Shown: positions 23,000 through 35,398, counted from the stretch's first letter. The stretch is 64,000 nt of DNA from Darksidea phi (GCA_030770425.1 JASJFT010000097.1:1-64000), one strand, 5' to 3'. Notes: a model not told the origin generated them from the letters alone. Numbers and translations: made by a program.

Positions 23000-24527
23000 T
23001 TACAACTCCAAACTCATCGTCCCACAAAGTGAGCAGGTCCTGCACTCATGGCCCATAAATGTCCCACAATTCAGGCAATTCCACCCTATCCTCCCTCTGG
23101 CAGGCTCAAACGGTGTCACACCCTTTCCTCTCATGTCAGCTGCGGGGGGCGGTTTCGGTAGAGCGGCTGGGTGGTTTGTAGGACCGTAGCGCTGGTTTAA
23201 AGGAATGGGCTGAGGTGGTTGTTCGAGGCCGCAGGCTTCACAGGAGAGAAACTCGAGGGGGTTGTGAAGAGTGCACTGCGGGCAAGCCCATTCATCTGGG
23301 TTGGTGGGGACAGTGGATTGTGGTGGTGACTCAGGAGGTGGTGAGGGTGGAAGATTCTTGTTGCGTAGGTTTGCTTCTGGGACAATAAGACGAGAGGATG
23401 GGCGCATAGTGGCTGTGGACTTGGGTCTTGAGCGGAGGTTTGCATCTTCGATGACGAGGCGTGAAAGTGGGCGTCTTCGTGAGTTGGGTGGTGTGCCTGA
23501 AGAGGATGGTGTTGCTCTGGGTGTCGATGTCCTTGATGGTGGATCATTGTCAAACTGAAGCCCATTGACTGGATCCCATGCTAGACCTCCTCCGCCATTT
23601 GGTGCGCAAAGCTCTTCAAGTTTCAGCATTTCTTCTTCTTCCATGAGCTCTTGTAGCGCCTCTGCGATGGCCAAGTCATTTGCGTCGGTTTCTTCCGCCT
23701 TGGTCCTAAATCCTTCCCGTGCTTGCTGGTTGATCAAATTCGGGGCCTGCGCGCTGCCACTGGCGCACCCCTCCGTGATGCTGTTCCTTCTTTTCGCTGC
23801 ATCTGCAATCACTTTCCGCATGTCAACACCTCGTGCTATCGCTTGACCTCCCAGTCGGCGACCGGCTCCATTCAGATTCGTTGTGGCCTTTCGCTTTTCA
23901 GCTGCGATCCGTGCCTGTCGCCGTATCTCATCGAGCGGTATACGCTTGCCACCCAGCTTGTGGCCTTGTGACAGGAAACCTTCGCCAGAGTAGCCCTTGG
24001 CAATGAGCGACTGGTGTTCATCGCGGAGCTCATTCCAGAGGTTGTGGAAGTTGTTGTCATGGGGCCCCCAGATGATGTGCGAGAGCTCGTGCAGTAAGGT
24101 GTCGGTAACCTGTTCCATGGACAGGAACTGTCGAGAGTCATGGTGGTACCGCAACCGAATAAGAATCCGCTCTGTTCTGTTGATGTTCAGACCTGAATGT
24201 GGTTAGTAGCAGCGATCTCCCGCCTGTCCAACGCAACATACCCAGTAATTGAGGTTCGTCTGGTAAGAACTCGGCGAGCGTGACGACTTTCCATCCACGT
24301 TTCCTCATCATGGGCTTCACCATGGATGCAACCTTGCGGAGCATGTGCAACGCCTCGCCCTCCCGCGGCAGATGCTTGAGATGCTCATACGCATCAAAGT
24401 GCGCGTCTATCTCCCTCATCTTTTCTGTCCCTTGTAGTAGAAATGTTCGTGAATCGATGTCTAAATCGTCCCGTTTCGGGTTGATATAAGTGCTAGGACC
24501 AGGTTGTTTGTGTGATGCTAGCACCAC
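23000..24527 (-). CDS. WSS1: Wss1-like DNA-dependent metalloprotease (WLM domain)
   Basis: Exons 24527-24242 and 24192-23000 encode 492 residues; the 49-bp intron completes PQLLG-LNINRTERI. Wss1/SPRTN proteases degrade proteins crosslinked to DNA and act with Cdc48 and SUMO. The WLM domain fills about residues 20-230, with the zinc site HELSHIIWGPHD (His130, Glu131, His134, His140). Two C-terminal zinc fingers follow: a RanBP2 type at about 395-421 (WACPQCTLHN...CEACGLEQP) and one at the C-terminus (WNCLNCGTFMG...CSLCG). Between them and the protease lies a Ser/Pro-rich linker with two similar segments, SRLVIEDANLR and SRLIVPEANLR, that look like SUMO-interacting motifs. It is divergent from the next gene with a 459-bp shared upstream region. 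Confidence 0.93.
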
Positions 24528-24986
24528 GTAGAGTGAGGATCTAGGAAGTGGGAGGTACAGACGTGAAATTGGACAGATATATGGTGTAGAGGATAGTAGA
24601 AAGGATTATCAATGAGTGCGAGGCGACGTCGGCCACGTAAGCTGTGCACGCGGCGAGGATGAACGTCGGTGGCTTCGATCTCCCACAGGTGAATGGAAAA
24701 AGAGCGAATATGCTTGGGTCTGGATCATGAGCTCCGTGTCTATGTGTAGGGATTATCTTGGGGAATATGCAGGCGAAACTTTCGGCGGGCAGCTAGGCCA
24801 CCCGCCGTGTCGTATTTGAGTGCGGCGGCGCGAAGGATCTCCAGCTCGATGGGTGTCACGTGCGGTGGCGCTTGACATGCGCCGTACAAATCTAGCCACT
24901 CGCGAGCATCCTTGTCCTAAACTCGAGTTGGCGCTCACTCTACCTAACTGCTACTATCTCTCTCAACGCCGACACTGCTCAAGGCG
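24528..24986. promoter_or_regulatory. Shared divergent promoter region of WSS1 and the DUF1776 gene
   Basis: 459 bp separate the two start codons. Only short overlapping ORFs lie here. I see no clear TATA box; regulation is probably through unrecognised upstream sites. Confidence 0.5.
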
Positions 24987-26434
24987 ATGACAAGCGACGA
25001 CCAGAATTTCCTAAACGTGGTAAGCCTTGCAGCCTCGTTGTCGGGCTTTGTCAGTGGCATAGCTGATTGACTAGGAACAGCTCTCCGAGTACTCGCACGA
25101 CATCCGGAGATTCACAGGAAGCATCTTTGATGCCTCCGACCGCCACTTTCAGAATGTAGCCGCCTACTTGAAGCGATCTGTACCCGAGAACTGGCTCCCT
25201 GAGTATGCGCGCCCACCTCCTCCTCCGCCGCCCCCACATGCGATTACCGGCGCGTATATGCACCGTCTGCAGGACTGGATTTCAAAGAATCGCGCGCTAA
25301 CGGCGGCGCTGGTCGCCTTCTGTGGCACAGGCGGGCTCCTGCTGTGGAGAGAAAAGAGGAAGAGCACACGGAAGCGGCGGGCGCGGAGAGCAAGCAATGG
25401 GGCGCGGAGAGAGGTTGTTGGTATGCATAGCGATGGCACATGCGAGGAGTGGACTAATCATGGCAGTAATCGCCGGCCCTCCGAACTCGCCCATCGTGAA
25501 ATCACTGTCCCTAGATTTGGAGCGCCGCGGCTTCATCGTATACATTGTATGTTCAGACATTGAAGAGGAGCAGCAGGTTCAGAGTGAGTCGAGGGCAGAT
25601 GTAAGACCGCTGCATCTAGATGTTGCGGATGTGCTGGGCACACAAGAGGCAATGGAGCGCTTCAACAACGTGCTCCTTAGGCCACACGTCGCCTTCTCAG
25701 GCGCGTCACCGCACAACCTACACTTCCGGGGCTTGGTGCTGGTCCCTGACCTCATTTACCCCTCAGGGCCCATCGAGACAGTGTCTCCAGAGCTGTGGTC
25801 CGACGCACTGAACGCCAAGGTGCTGAACACGATCGCCGTGACGCAGGCGTTTCTACCCACCATCTGCGAGTTCAAAGCGCGCGTTCTCATGTGCACACCC
25901 AGTATCGTCTCTTCCCTGCGACCTCCGTTCCACAGCGTTGAAACGGCGATTGTGAGCGCGTTAGAAGGGTTCACGGCATCCTTGAGAGGAGAGCTCGGCA
26001 CGCTAGGCATAGATGTCGTAAGTTTCCGGCTGGGGACGTTTGATTGCACGCATGTAGGAAGCAAACAACATCTGCAGTCGACCGCGGACCCAAAAACGTT
26101 TCTCTGGCCGTCGACAGCAAGGAAGTTGTTTGCGGCAAACTACGTTAACCAGAGGCGTGTAGCTCACAACAGAGGGCTTCTGGCCCAGGGCGGCGCAGGG
26201 AGCTCGCTACGGGAGCTGCACAATTCCGTGTTTGATGCGCTCACACAGAAGAACCCACGGCGAGTGTGGCGGGTTGGCCGTGGAAGTGTAATGTACGACC
26301 TTGTGGGCGGTTGGGTCCCTGCAGGCGTGGTCGGATGGATGATGGGGGTACGGAGGGTATCCCTGAATTCGTCGTCGGAAGCGCGGTTGGAGGACAGCGT
26401 GCAGTCTTGGGAGAAGGTCGAGAAGGCGGTTTGA
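24987..26434 (+). CDS. DUF1776 (YSC83-like) mitochondrial-type SDR-fold protein
   Basis: Three exons (24987-25019, 25081-25420, 25467-26434) give 446 residues. The first exon encodes only 11 residues (MTSDDQNFLNV). The N-terminal part has a short Pro run, then a membrane-like segment ALTAALVAFCGTGGLLLW followed by many basic residues. The rest is related to short-chain dehydrogenases: VVIAGPPNSPIVKSLSLDL where the nucleotide loop would be, then NAKVLNTIAVTQAFLP and VSALEGFTASLRGELGTLGIDV. The glycine-rich loop lacks the canonical GxxxGxG, so dehydrogenase activity is doubtful. This matches the fungal DUF1776 family with yeast YSC83, reported as mitochondrial. The second and third introns were placed by frame; the 46-bp one contains CTAATC. 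Confidence 0.85.
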
Positions 26435-27586
26435 GGAGCTGATTTCCGAGCCAGCTCGAGTTGGCGATGCTGCCGGGCCGCTCGGGCTTGTCATTGGGCA
26501 AGTGGGGGGCAGGCGATTAGAAGGGGTTATGTAAGAACAGCAGGCTCTTGGCTGCACAGGTCTGGCCGGACGCCGATGTTTTATTAGGGCTCCGAGGTAC
26601 TCTCCAGTAAGTCTCCACGTTAGGGGTTTGCAGGACGAAAGTAAGCATTCTCAGCTCGCGACCATGGTACCTGCGAGGGCAGATGCGTGCAAGAACAGTG
26701 GTTCGCAGCAGATTGGAGATGCCGCCACCGACCTCAGGCAGCTGCACGTCGCGATGGCGGGTGCGGGCTCCACGAATGGGAGGAGAATGGAATCGACGCG
26801 CATCGTGTGTCATCGACCCTGCATCCCGAAGGTCGCAGGTGGTGAAACGGCCTCGGCGTGCGCTGTGCGTAGCGTAACGTCGACTGGGGCGGCCTGGTGC
26901 GGCGAAGGGCAGTTTTGCCTCTGCCAACGAGGTCCGTCAGACGCATCCTCGCTCGGCGAATGGAGCGCTGGCAGATGTCGGGCCTGGACGAGGCAGCCTT
27001 GGACGCCACGGGCGGCAGCGAGTGTGAGTGTTCGGCGGGGGGACTATTTTTTGCATGGTGGAGGAGGGTGAATGTGCAGGTTGTGGCGGGCCGGAAGCTA
27101 GCCGAGTTCGTCTGGCCTATAATTACACCTGGTAAGGGTCTCCATACGAAACGGAGGCCTGCTTCACGCCAAGTCTCAGGGGGAGCTGGAGCGTTGCGCA
27201 CCCAAAGGTAATCTTCATTAGCGGTGCGCCGCGTCTTCCACGTCGCGGAGGCTCGCCGTTTCCCTCGCTGATCCTGTGCTATAGCCCGTTCACCAGGCGC
27301 GCCTTCGCAGGCCTTGGGGTCTATACCTGCCGCTCCTTACCGTTGCTTTCGCCATGCTGTGATCAGCACCTTTGAACACCCATCCTCCCTACTCGCACAC
27401 GCCTGCCACAGCCCCCCCGCATAATCCCTCGACTTTTGCCTCGACACCCCGTTTCACGGCCTCGCATGACGACACCGCGCCGCCTGCCGCCCCCCAAATC
27501 GCCCCCCGCCGACACGATATCGCGCCCGCGACCTTCGATTCACCGTACATACTCGCCGTTCCTCGCAGTCCACCCCCTCCACCACC
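26435..27586. other. Intergenic region and 5' leader of the NIF1-like gene
   Basis: The stretch is GC-rich, especially 26620-27080, with overlapping ORFs on both strands and no domain. From 27360 the sequence becomes extremely C-rich and pyrimidine-rich, as in long 5' leaders of fungal regulatory genes. A 179-codon ORF (27372-27911) overlaps the start of the real gene in another frame and is a shadow. Confidence 0.5.
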
Positions 27587-29796
27587 ATGGTCGACCGCCC
27601 CGATCGCCCCGGCGGCCTTGACTTCCGCGCGCACTCGTTCGACCCCCCGCACAATGGCAGCACGAGCAGTCTGGCGCTGCACGACCTCCCCAGCCCGCGC
27701 GCCGGCGAGGTGCCGCCCGCCCTCTCGCCGCTGGACGCACTCGCTCTGCAGGGACGGTTGCTGGCCAAGCGGTTCGAGCAGGAGGAGAGAGCGGGCCGTC
27801 GCCTCAGCCGCCTCGCGCCGCTCACCATCCAGCACGAGTTTGGCAACCGCTCGGGATACTTCTCTTCGCTCTCCAACTCGACCGTCAACTCGCCCAACGA
27901 GGACCTCGTAGCGCCCATCAGTCCCGGACAGCCTCTGACCTCGTCGCCCCGCGAGTACGTCTCGGACAAGCACCAGTCAATCGTCCCCCAGGTCGGCAAC
28001 GACGACCCGCACTATGGCCACTACCAACCCTATAGGAAACCAGACCACCTGCCCTCCATCGGAGAGCAGCCCACGCCGCCGATGCCGCGAGGCTACTTCG
28101 ACATGCCCAGGACGTCATCGCCCGAGCCAGAAGAGCCGCGCATGAAGCTGACCGAAGCCACGCCGATATCCCCGAGCATGCCTCGCTCCAATTCCGGTGG
28201 GTTCCAGCGGGCCGTAAAGAAGCAGCAGTCTCTAGATGTTCTCCCGGTCAGGAATCGGTCGCAGCCAGGACTGCGCCCTCCAAGATCGCCGGGATCGCAG
28301 CGCTCCCGTTCCCCGGGTATGTCGCCCAGCATCAGATCCGTTCCGGGCGATAGCTCTGATGAGGTAGAAGACATGTCGCTCAGCGGCTCCTACGACTCCC
28401 ATCTCGCCAGGAATTTGTCGCCGAGCTCAAGCCTGTCGCGGGCGCAGTCTCCTTTCACCCCCGTCACGAATGCCTCGGTCGCTCGCTCTCCCTCGCAATC
28501 GTCCGAGTATTCCGTTGGAGGTCACCAGCTTCCCCGCCCTGCCTTCAACTTCTCCCGTCCCCGGAGCAGTGCAAGCAGGCCATCTCTCGATGCGCGACCC
28601 GAAGCTCCTTCGCGACAGGCTTCGGACGATACTGCCTACACACGGCCTTCATATGACGGTCACCCCCTTCGGCAAGATTCCAACGGGTCCAACGCAAACT
28701 ATGCCAACGACATGGTGCATACGCCCGTCAGCATGACGAGCGATGACTGGCGCCGGTCGACGGACTACTCCAACCCTGCGCCCACCTACACCTATACCAA
28801 GTTCAACCTTCCCCGCGGTCGGAAGCTAGACCGTCGTTCTGTTGGCGTGGAGGACTTTTTGAACAATGCGATAACATGGGACCAGCCGAACAAGGCGAGA
28901 GCCCGGAGACCACCTTCGCCCGAGTCTCCCCCTCGCTCCTTCGACCAGCAAAGACCATCACTTGAGCCGACTAGGGGGAACCTTTCCCTGGATCGGGGTG
29001 CACCGTCGCTCACATCTAGCAATAGTACCGTGCGCGGCACAACTGCTGGCTCAGAAGTCACATCACAAGAGCATTGCGACAAGGGCATCGAGCTCCACGA
29101 AGCCGGTGAATTCATGAAGTCCACCTACCACTTCCGGCTCGCTGCTCGCGCAGGACTTCCTGAAGCTATGTTTTGGTATGGCCTGGCGTGTCGCCACGGC
29201 TGGGGGATGCGGGAGAACAAGACCGAAGCATTCCAGTGGCTGCGTCGTGCCGTTGATTCCGGCCATTTGGAGATTGCTGAAGATGAAGACCAGTCAAAGC
29301 ACGGCCAACCAACTGATGTGTGCAAGAAGAAACAACACAAAGCACAATATGCTGTTGCCATTTACGAACTTGGCAAGTGCTATATGAATGGCTGGGGGGC
29401 ATCACGGGATAAAGCACTAGCCCTGCGCTGTTACGAGATTGCAGGAAACTGGGGCGATGCTGATGCTCTGGTCGAAGCTGGCTACTGCTACGCAGAAGGA
29501 GAAGGCTGCAAGAAGAACATGATGAAGGCAGCCAAGTTCTACCGAGCAGCTGAGGCCAAGGGCGTCAGCATGGTCGGCAACAGCTGGTAGGTTGTAACCT
29601 TTTGATACGCTCAAAACATCTACTGATTACTCTATGCAGGATCTACAAAGACAAGTACAACGATGACAGCAACACTTCCGACACACGCTCCGTCCGCTCC
29701 GGTCGCTCCACCAAGAAGGATGCTATTACCCCACAGAAGTCGCGCGACAAGAGCCGAACACGCACCATTTTCGGCCGCAAGAAAAGCTCTGCCTGA
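27587..29796 (+). CDS. Sel1-repeat protein related to fission yeast Nif1 / yeast Dsf2
   Basis: Exons 27587-29586 and 29640-29796 encode 718 residues. The first 480 residues are disordered, rich in Ser, Pro and Arg, with many SP sites and RSxS-type sites suited to kinases. The C-terminal third contains Sel1-like repeats: GEFMKSTYHFRLAARAGLPE, AMFWYGLACRHGWG, AIYELGKCYMNGWG, AGYCYAEGEG and KAAKFYRAAEAKG. The tail after the intron is basic (RSVRSGRSTKK...RTIFGRKKSSA). This layout matches fungal proteins annotated as the cell-cycle inhibitor Nif1, which in fission yeast inhibits the Nim1/Cdr1 kinase upstream of Wee1. Function here is inferred from layout. The 53-bp intron restores NSWIYKDKYND. 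Confidence 0.8.
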
Positions 29797-30597
29797 GCCC
29801 TGGATTTGCCTAATCTGTATATGTGTTCACGACTCTCCATTTACATTGTTTGACAATGGCGTCTCGGTCTTGCGCTCCTTGGTCTCTTCGTCAACGCCTA
29901 TGTCGACTTTTGCATATACCCAAAATTTGCGACCCTGCTTCTTTTCGATCTCGCACTTTGCTTTCACTTCTCGTCACAATATCCCTCTTCATGATACCGG
30001 CCTGGTGCACCATTCTGCACATATCCCTAACCGACATAACCTCGAAGTCTCGACACATTGATATCTTTCTCCTGCTACTGGCATGCCATCTCCGTATTGT
30101 TCAAATATCTTTTCTTTTGTCCAAAGCATCTGGGTGGTCAGCGGGACCATGGAAATGTCTTGATGAAGTGTGTTTGATTCCCTTGCGTCTTTGACTTTAA
30201 TTTTTTTGGCTTGGTTCCTCCTATTCCTAAATTCTAATGCCGGTGCTGTGTGCCTGGCTGGTGAACACTGGACTGCGGAGATCAGTCGTGTTCTGGTTTA
30301 TAATACGTATTCGAGTTGGACGGCCATTTGGGAGTGCATAGCGATCGGGCATTTGGCTGTGTGGGAATATTGTTGTGTATAAGAGAGTGTCCGAAAATGT
30401 AGCTCAATATGTAAACTTCCAAGTGCAGAATTATGGTTCTATTATGATGTGCAGGCTTCATTGTGTGCCACGCTGTGCTAACAGCTCATTTCTCTTATTC
30501 GTCTGCCTTCCATCGTATTCCACTCCCAATAAATTTTATCCCAACCACGCTTATTCGTGCTATCCAGAAGCTGCAGAGCATAGAACGTCGGGGCTTC
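29797..30597. other. Region between convergent NIF1-like and UBA3 genes
   Basis: About 800 bp hold the 3' ends of two convergent genes. The sequence is T-rich on the plus strand. ORFs present are short and unsupported. No separate gene is seen. Confidence 0.5.
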
Positions 30598-32070
30598 TCA
30601 CTTCTGCCAGATGACTTTATATCTGAACTGCGTAGGGAACGCCTTGTCCGTAATCACCATCTCCTCACCCTCCTCGACCAACGCGCTCATCTTTTTCTCA
30701 AGATTATGCCGCGTCTGTCGCTCCAAGTCGGCGAGAGACTGAACATAAAGCGAGTGCGTCCCTGTGCGAATAGAAGGCTTCTTGAGCTGTGCCTCTGGCC
30801 TCTCCGCCAAACTGTCGACAAAGTCTTGCAGCGTAGCGTTGGGGCTAACTTCTAGGGGGCGAGCGATTGCGCTGGAGCCGCAGACGGGACAGTCGTCTTT
30901 CTTCTGGTGCTCGAAGGTGTACGTGTATACGCTCTCGTCGCCCGTGTACATCATGTAGTTGTCTGTGCCTGGGAAGCCGAGGAAGGGGTTTGCGTTTGTG
31001 GCGAGCTTGAAGGCTTCATTGCAGCAGCTAGCCGCTACGATGGCGTTTGTGCTTGCTATGGCTGGGATGATATTCTTGACCACGCCTTGCGTCATGCTGT
31101 AAGTGACGCCAGGGATATCGAATTCTTGGGCGCGCTTGAGTGCCTTTTGGTACAACCAGGTGATGTGCTCTGGATCGTCGGTGTCGAGTGTGATGTCTTT
31201 ACGCTCTTCTTCCCAGGCGATGATGTGCGCCCATTCGATGCAGTGCTGGGGTTGGCGCGGGATAGTGGCGAGTGTGCAGAGGGGGACTGCGGCGCGCGGG
31301 GCGTGCATGTCTAGTTGGCACTCGATACAGCTCGTCATTGTGGGGAAGATGACACGAGCCTGGCCTTTAAAGCCCTCAGTCCCACCATCTATGAGCGGCT
31401 TTAGGGTGTCCGGGTCGTTTTCATCAATCATGTTGACTAGCGTAGCGTTGATCCAGCGCCGCGCTTCGATACTGTCAAGCCCGCACACAATCATGGCAAA
31501 TTGCATGTAGTAGCTTTCATCTTTATCTTGGATTTTCCCGCAGTAAGGAGTTATTTTTACGCCTTTGACGCGCTTTTCGACGAAGCGAGCAGCTGTTTCG
31601 GCTTTGAAGGAGCCTACGTCTGTGGCGCGGAAGAGGAATTGGCGATTTAAATTGCTGACGTCGATGGTGTCCATGTCGATTACATGAATGTCCTTGAAGC
31701 CGGAGAGGGCAAGGTTTTTGAGGATTTCACAGCCTAGACCGCCGGCTCCGCTGGTTTTACATTAGGTTCTACTCAGTGAGATGGGCTGTTAGAGCAGACT
31801 CACATGACGCTGTAATCATCAGCTTCTTATGCGTCTTAACCTAGAGAGGAGGAACTCACAGTATCTTCGCCCGATCTACACTCTCTGTATTCCCCGGCCT
31901 AAATTCATCTGGATCTGTGAACGGGCCTGGCCGGTTCAGTATCCTATCCAGATACTTCCTACGACCGAGAGTTAGCTTGCTCATAGCAGTTTCAAGAGTT
32001 TGTTCTACCATCGCGCTCGGTTGCTCCCCGAACCGTCGGTGGGTGGCGACGACGGAGCTACGTCTGCCAT
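30598..32070 (-). CDS. UBA3: NEDD8-activating enzyme E1 catalytic subunit
   Basis: Four exons on the minus strand (32070-32009, 31958-31860, 31809-31804, 31750-30598) give 439 residues. Uba3 with Ula1 activates the ubiquitin-like NEDD8 (Rub1) for transfer to Ubc12 and cullins. The N-terminus reads WKYLDRILNRPGPFTDPDEF, then KILVIGAGGLGCEILKNLAL, the ATP-binding strand and loop, and DMDTIDVSNLNRQFLF, conserved in E1 enzymes. The catalytic Cys is in VPLCTLATIPRQPQHCIEW (about Cys214). Two CxxC pairs (SCIEC and CPVC) are zinc ligands. The ending is a ubiquitin-fold domain. The third exon has only six bases (CGTCAT) and supplies Val-Ile just before the glycine loop; without it the conserved motif is incomplete. 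It is divergent from TEL2 across 281 bp. Confidence 0.95.
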
Positions 32071-32351
32071 CGTATATATAATTTCTGGGGTATGGTAAAG
32101 GAAAACGGGTTTTTCGTGGTGACGATAGGGTTGTAGGCAGATGTTTGGGTGAGATGGGTAAGTGGAAGAGTGATGTTGCCAAGGCGCTAGTGTTTGTGGC
32201 AGGTTTTGCCGGTTTATTCCAGGCTGCTGGCGATGCGGCTGTTCATTGGTTTGGGCGGTCACCCTCTTTGGACGCAGGGGAAAGGAAGAGCTATCGAGCT
32301 GAAAAGCTATCTTGAGGAATCAAGTCGGACCATGACTATGTGCACGGCACA
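32071..32351. promoter_or_regulatory. Bidirectional promoter of UBA3 and TEL2
   Basis: Only 281 bp separate the two start codons. A TATATATA-like word (about 32073-32080) lies immediately upstream of the UBA3 start and may be 5' leader rather than a true TATA box. Both genes are housekeeping genes. Confidence 0.6.
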
Positions 32352-35300
32352 ATGGACGATTTTCTCACCCCAGTCTCCACCATCAAGGTGAAGCGACCCC
32401 AAGAAACGAAGCCGCTCATCCAGGAACTTCAAGCGTCGTCAAAAAGTCCAGCCCCGACAATCGATTCACCGGATGCTGCTCTTAGGACACTAAAAGAAGA
32501 GCCGGATTACGAAACCGTTTGCAGGATCCTAAAGTATCTTTCCAGCGAAGCCGACGAGAAGATCGGCTTCAATCTCGTCACTCCAGACCCTGTTGCAGCG
32601 AATATCGCATTCCAGCTCGCCAACAACACGATACCGGATTATTGGAGTGCCCTCAAAGAGCGGGCAGTGCAGACGAAGCAGCTTCTAAGATGTTTGAGGA
32701 ACCCGTGTGGTATTGGGGCACTCATCACTCGACTGCGTCCCCTCATTGCGGACTGTCGACAGAAGAAGCCTGTAGATAACACGCGAGATGCATCATCTTA
32801 CGTTGAAGATTTGCTGGACGTCCTTAAGCGAGTACTAGCAGACGAGCGATGTTCAAGCAATGTGTGGAGCGACGTCCAAAAGCATGCAAAAAACGCTGTT
32901 CAGGGAAAGATGATGTGGAAAGAATATGTAACGCAGGTTGCGTCCGGACGGATTTTATCTCTTGCTGCAGAAGCGGAAGATGTACTGAAAGAGAGTGGAA
33001 CGTCTCGGCCGGCGACTTGGCTCGCAAATGGCAACGAGTACGCTGCTTGGTTGGGCCGCAATATCGCTACGCTCGTGAAAGAAGCTGGGGAGAGCGAAGA
33101 ATCCGCCGCTGCTTTAGTGGAAATTTGTGGGAAGGCGTTAACGCTGGGTTATACTGGTATGTCGTCGAGTCGCTTGAGATGTATCATTGCTTATTTTGAA
33201 AGATCGTGTTGTCAACGCCTTGATGTCAGTTATTCTCGACTTAGACTCGATTGATGTCTTTGCGGCTATCCTCCACAGGATGAAGACCTTTGAGCAACGA
33301 AAGTACCTGAACGCTATCATCAGTTCCGTTACCACGGAATGCTTTAGTTCAAAGATTGAAATGAAGGAAGATGCTCCAGCTAGGCCATCGACAACCGTAT
33401 CCGCTGCCGCAGCGTTGGTACATAGTCTGATCAAGGAAAGCGAGGTGCTAAAGGAGAGCCTTGTATCCGCTCTAACAAAGTCGAGTATACCAGCTTTAGA
33501 CGATTCTCTTTTTGCTCGCCGAAGTGTTATTGCTGCAATTGCCCAGGATGGTGGTCAGTACAACATCCCTCATCCCTCGCAATTGGCTCTACTAAGAAGT
33601 ACTAGACCAACTATACAGCCTTCTAGAAAACAGTCTGAAAACTTTTGGGGACACGTTCTATGTTAAACACACTCCAATTATGCAGCAGGAAGGCATGTGG
33701 TGCAACGTTCTCCTGCGAAAAGCCATGCTAACCCTACCAGGCCTTGCCCAAACGCTTTCACTAACGTGTGGCTACGTTCAACGCTCTCAACCAATGTTCC
33801 TGACCATGATGGCAAAATCGAGTTACCACACTTCTGGTATGTCAAATCGTATCGGCACGTCTTCATCGCGAGCTCGCTTTCTAGGCATCGCGGTGGGCAT
33901 GGCGATCTCGAAGATAGTAGATAAACCGGACTTACAACTCGAGTTTGAGCTAGAGGGTAATGAAGCGGTGGAGGCGAGGTGGTACCAGCACCTTACGAAA
34001 GTTGACGACAAACTCGGCAAGATACAAGATCTGAGGAGAGAGGACAAGATATCGTCAGCAAAACGTTTTGATCCAAAGCTCAGCCCATCAACGCCCCGGA
34101 AAACCCAGCCAAGCCCGTCGAACAAACCATCTATTACAGAAATCAAAGGCCCACGTGTTGTCGAACTGCTAGATGATTCGGAACACAACGATGACGACCT
34201 CATTCCCTACGAGAAGCCCGACTCCGATCCCGAAGACGACACAGACGACCCCACAGAGGTCAACCGCAACAAGCCTGTGGCGCCAGTCTACATTCGGGAC
34301 CTCATCGCCGGCCTACGCGATCAAGAAAACTACGATCGCCACGTCCTCGCCCTTTCTACAGCCGCGTCTCTCATCCGCCGCAAAGCGAATTTCGGGACTG
34401 AAGTAATAGACCACATTGAAGAACTTGCGACCATCCTCGTCGGTGTGCAGGACACCTACGATTTAGAGAATTTTGCCGAACAGCGTCAGCAAGCCTTGAT
34501 AGCTATTTTACTAGCGAAGCCTGCGGCTATGGCCCAATGGTTCGTAAGAGCGTTCTTCTCGGGCGACTACTCACTCACACAACGCACCGCTATCCTCACC
34601 ACTCTCGGCCTCGGCGCCCGTGAACTCGCCAGACTGAAGGACTCTACGACGGAAGACCTCATACCACCCTCACCATCTTTTCCAAGCAAACAACTCCCAC
34701 CACACCTACACGCACTCTACTCATCCAAATCCTCCTTCGATACTCTTGGGAAGATCACTTCGGGAATAACGAAAAATCTCCTCACCCCCCTCGCTGCCCA
34801 AGCCGCTGACTCGCTAACCGGTCCCTCCATTCTCAAAGTCCGCACCTTCTCCTCGCGCATGGAAGTCGAAGCGCGGCGTGGCAAGCCCATCCCAAACGCT
34901 CTAGCACAGATCGTAGCCGAAAACTTCTTTTTTCCGCTTACAGGACGATGGTGGATAGCTACACGCTCTTCATCTTCAGACTCCATCTACACAAGCACAC
35001 ACCTTCTCCCACCTTTCCTACAAACTCTAGCCCTCCTCCTCCAAGCCTCCGGCCCCTCCACTCTTTCTCTCCCCCAAATGACACGCGAACTCTGGGCCCT
35101 CCTCCTCTCTCTCCGCTCCCACGCTCTCAACGATAATCGCGTCTTATCCGCCCTTCTCTTTGCGCTCCTGATGCTCCTCGAAACTAACGCCGATAAAGAG
35201 CGTCTAGCGACCGAACAAGGCAAAGAGCTGATCGAAACGCAAGAATGGGTCAAAATGGTATTTGAAAACTTGCCGGGCGGGCAGGAGGGGGGGGATGAGG

Positions 35301-35398
35301 AGAGGGTTAGGGTGCTTGCGGCGGGGGTGGTGGTTAGGTGTCAGGAGGTCGTGGAGAAGTATCAGAGGAGGCTGGTTGGTAGTTTGATGGACTACTAG
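32352..35398 (+). CDS. TEL2: Telomere length regulation / TTT complex protein Tel2
   Basis: Exons 32352-33156, 33203-33550 and 33597-35398 encode 984 residues. Tel2 forms the TTT complex with Tti1 and Tti2, a chaperone adaptor that stabilises ATM, ATR, TOR and other PIKK kinases. The protein is alpha-helical throughout. The family's conserved C-terminal domain is clear at about residues 600-715: DSDPEDDTDDPTEVNRNKP, VYIRDLIAGLRDQENYD and ALSTAASLIRRKANFGTEV. The preceding acidic Ser/Asp stretch is the kind of site CK2 phosphorylates for R2TP binding. Earlier blocks FARRSVIAAIAQDE, FYVKHTPIMQQEG and SSRARFLGIAVGMAISK also fit. Both introns are 46 bp; the second has a weak GTGGTC donor but rebuilds AQDEVLDQLYSLLENS. 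The first ATG in frame (MDDFLTPV) is used. Confidence 0.93.

Noticed and set aside
27372..27911. 179-codon Pro/Thr-rich ORF overlapping the NIF1-like start
   Set aside because: It is an alternative frame of C-rich leader and coding sequence; the overlapping 718-residue model has recognisable Sel1 repeats.
33680..33780. Additional intron inside TEL2 exon 3 (CTAACCCTACCAG acceptor-like text)
   Set aside because: The candidate intron of 44 bp is not a multiple of three and the flanking frame is already continuous, so splicing would break the conserved part.
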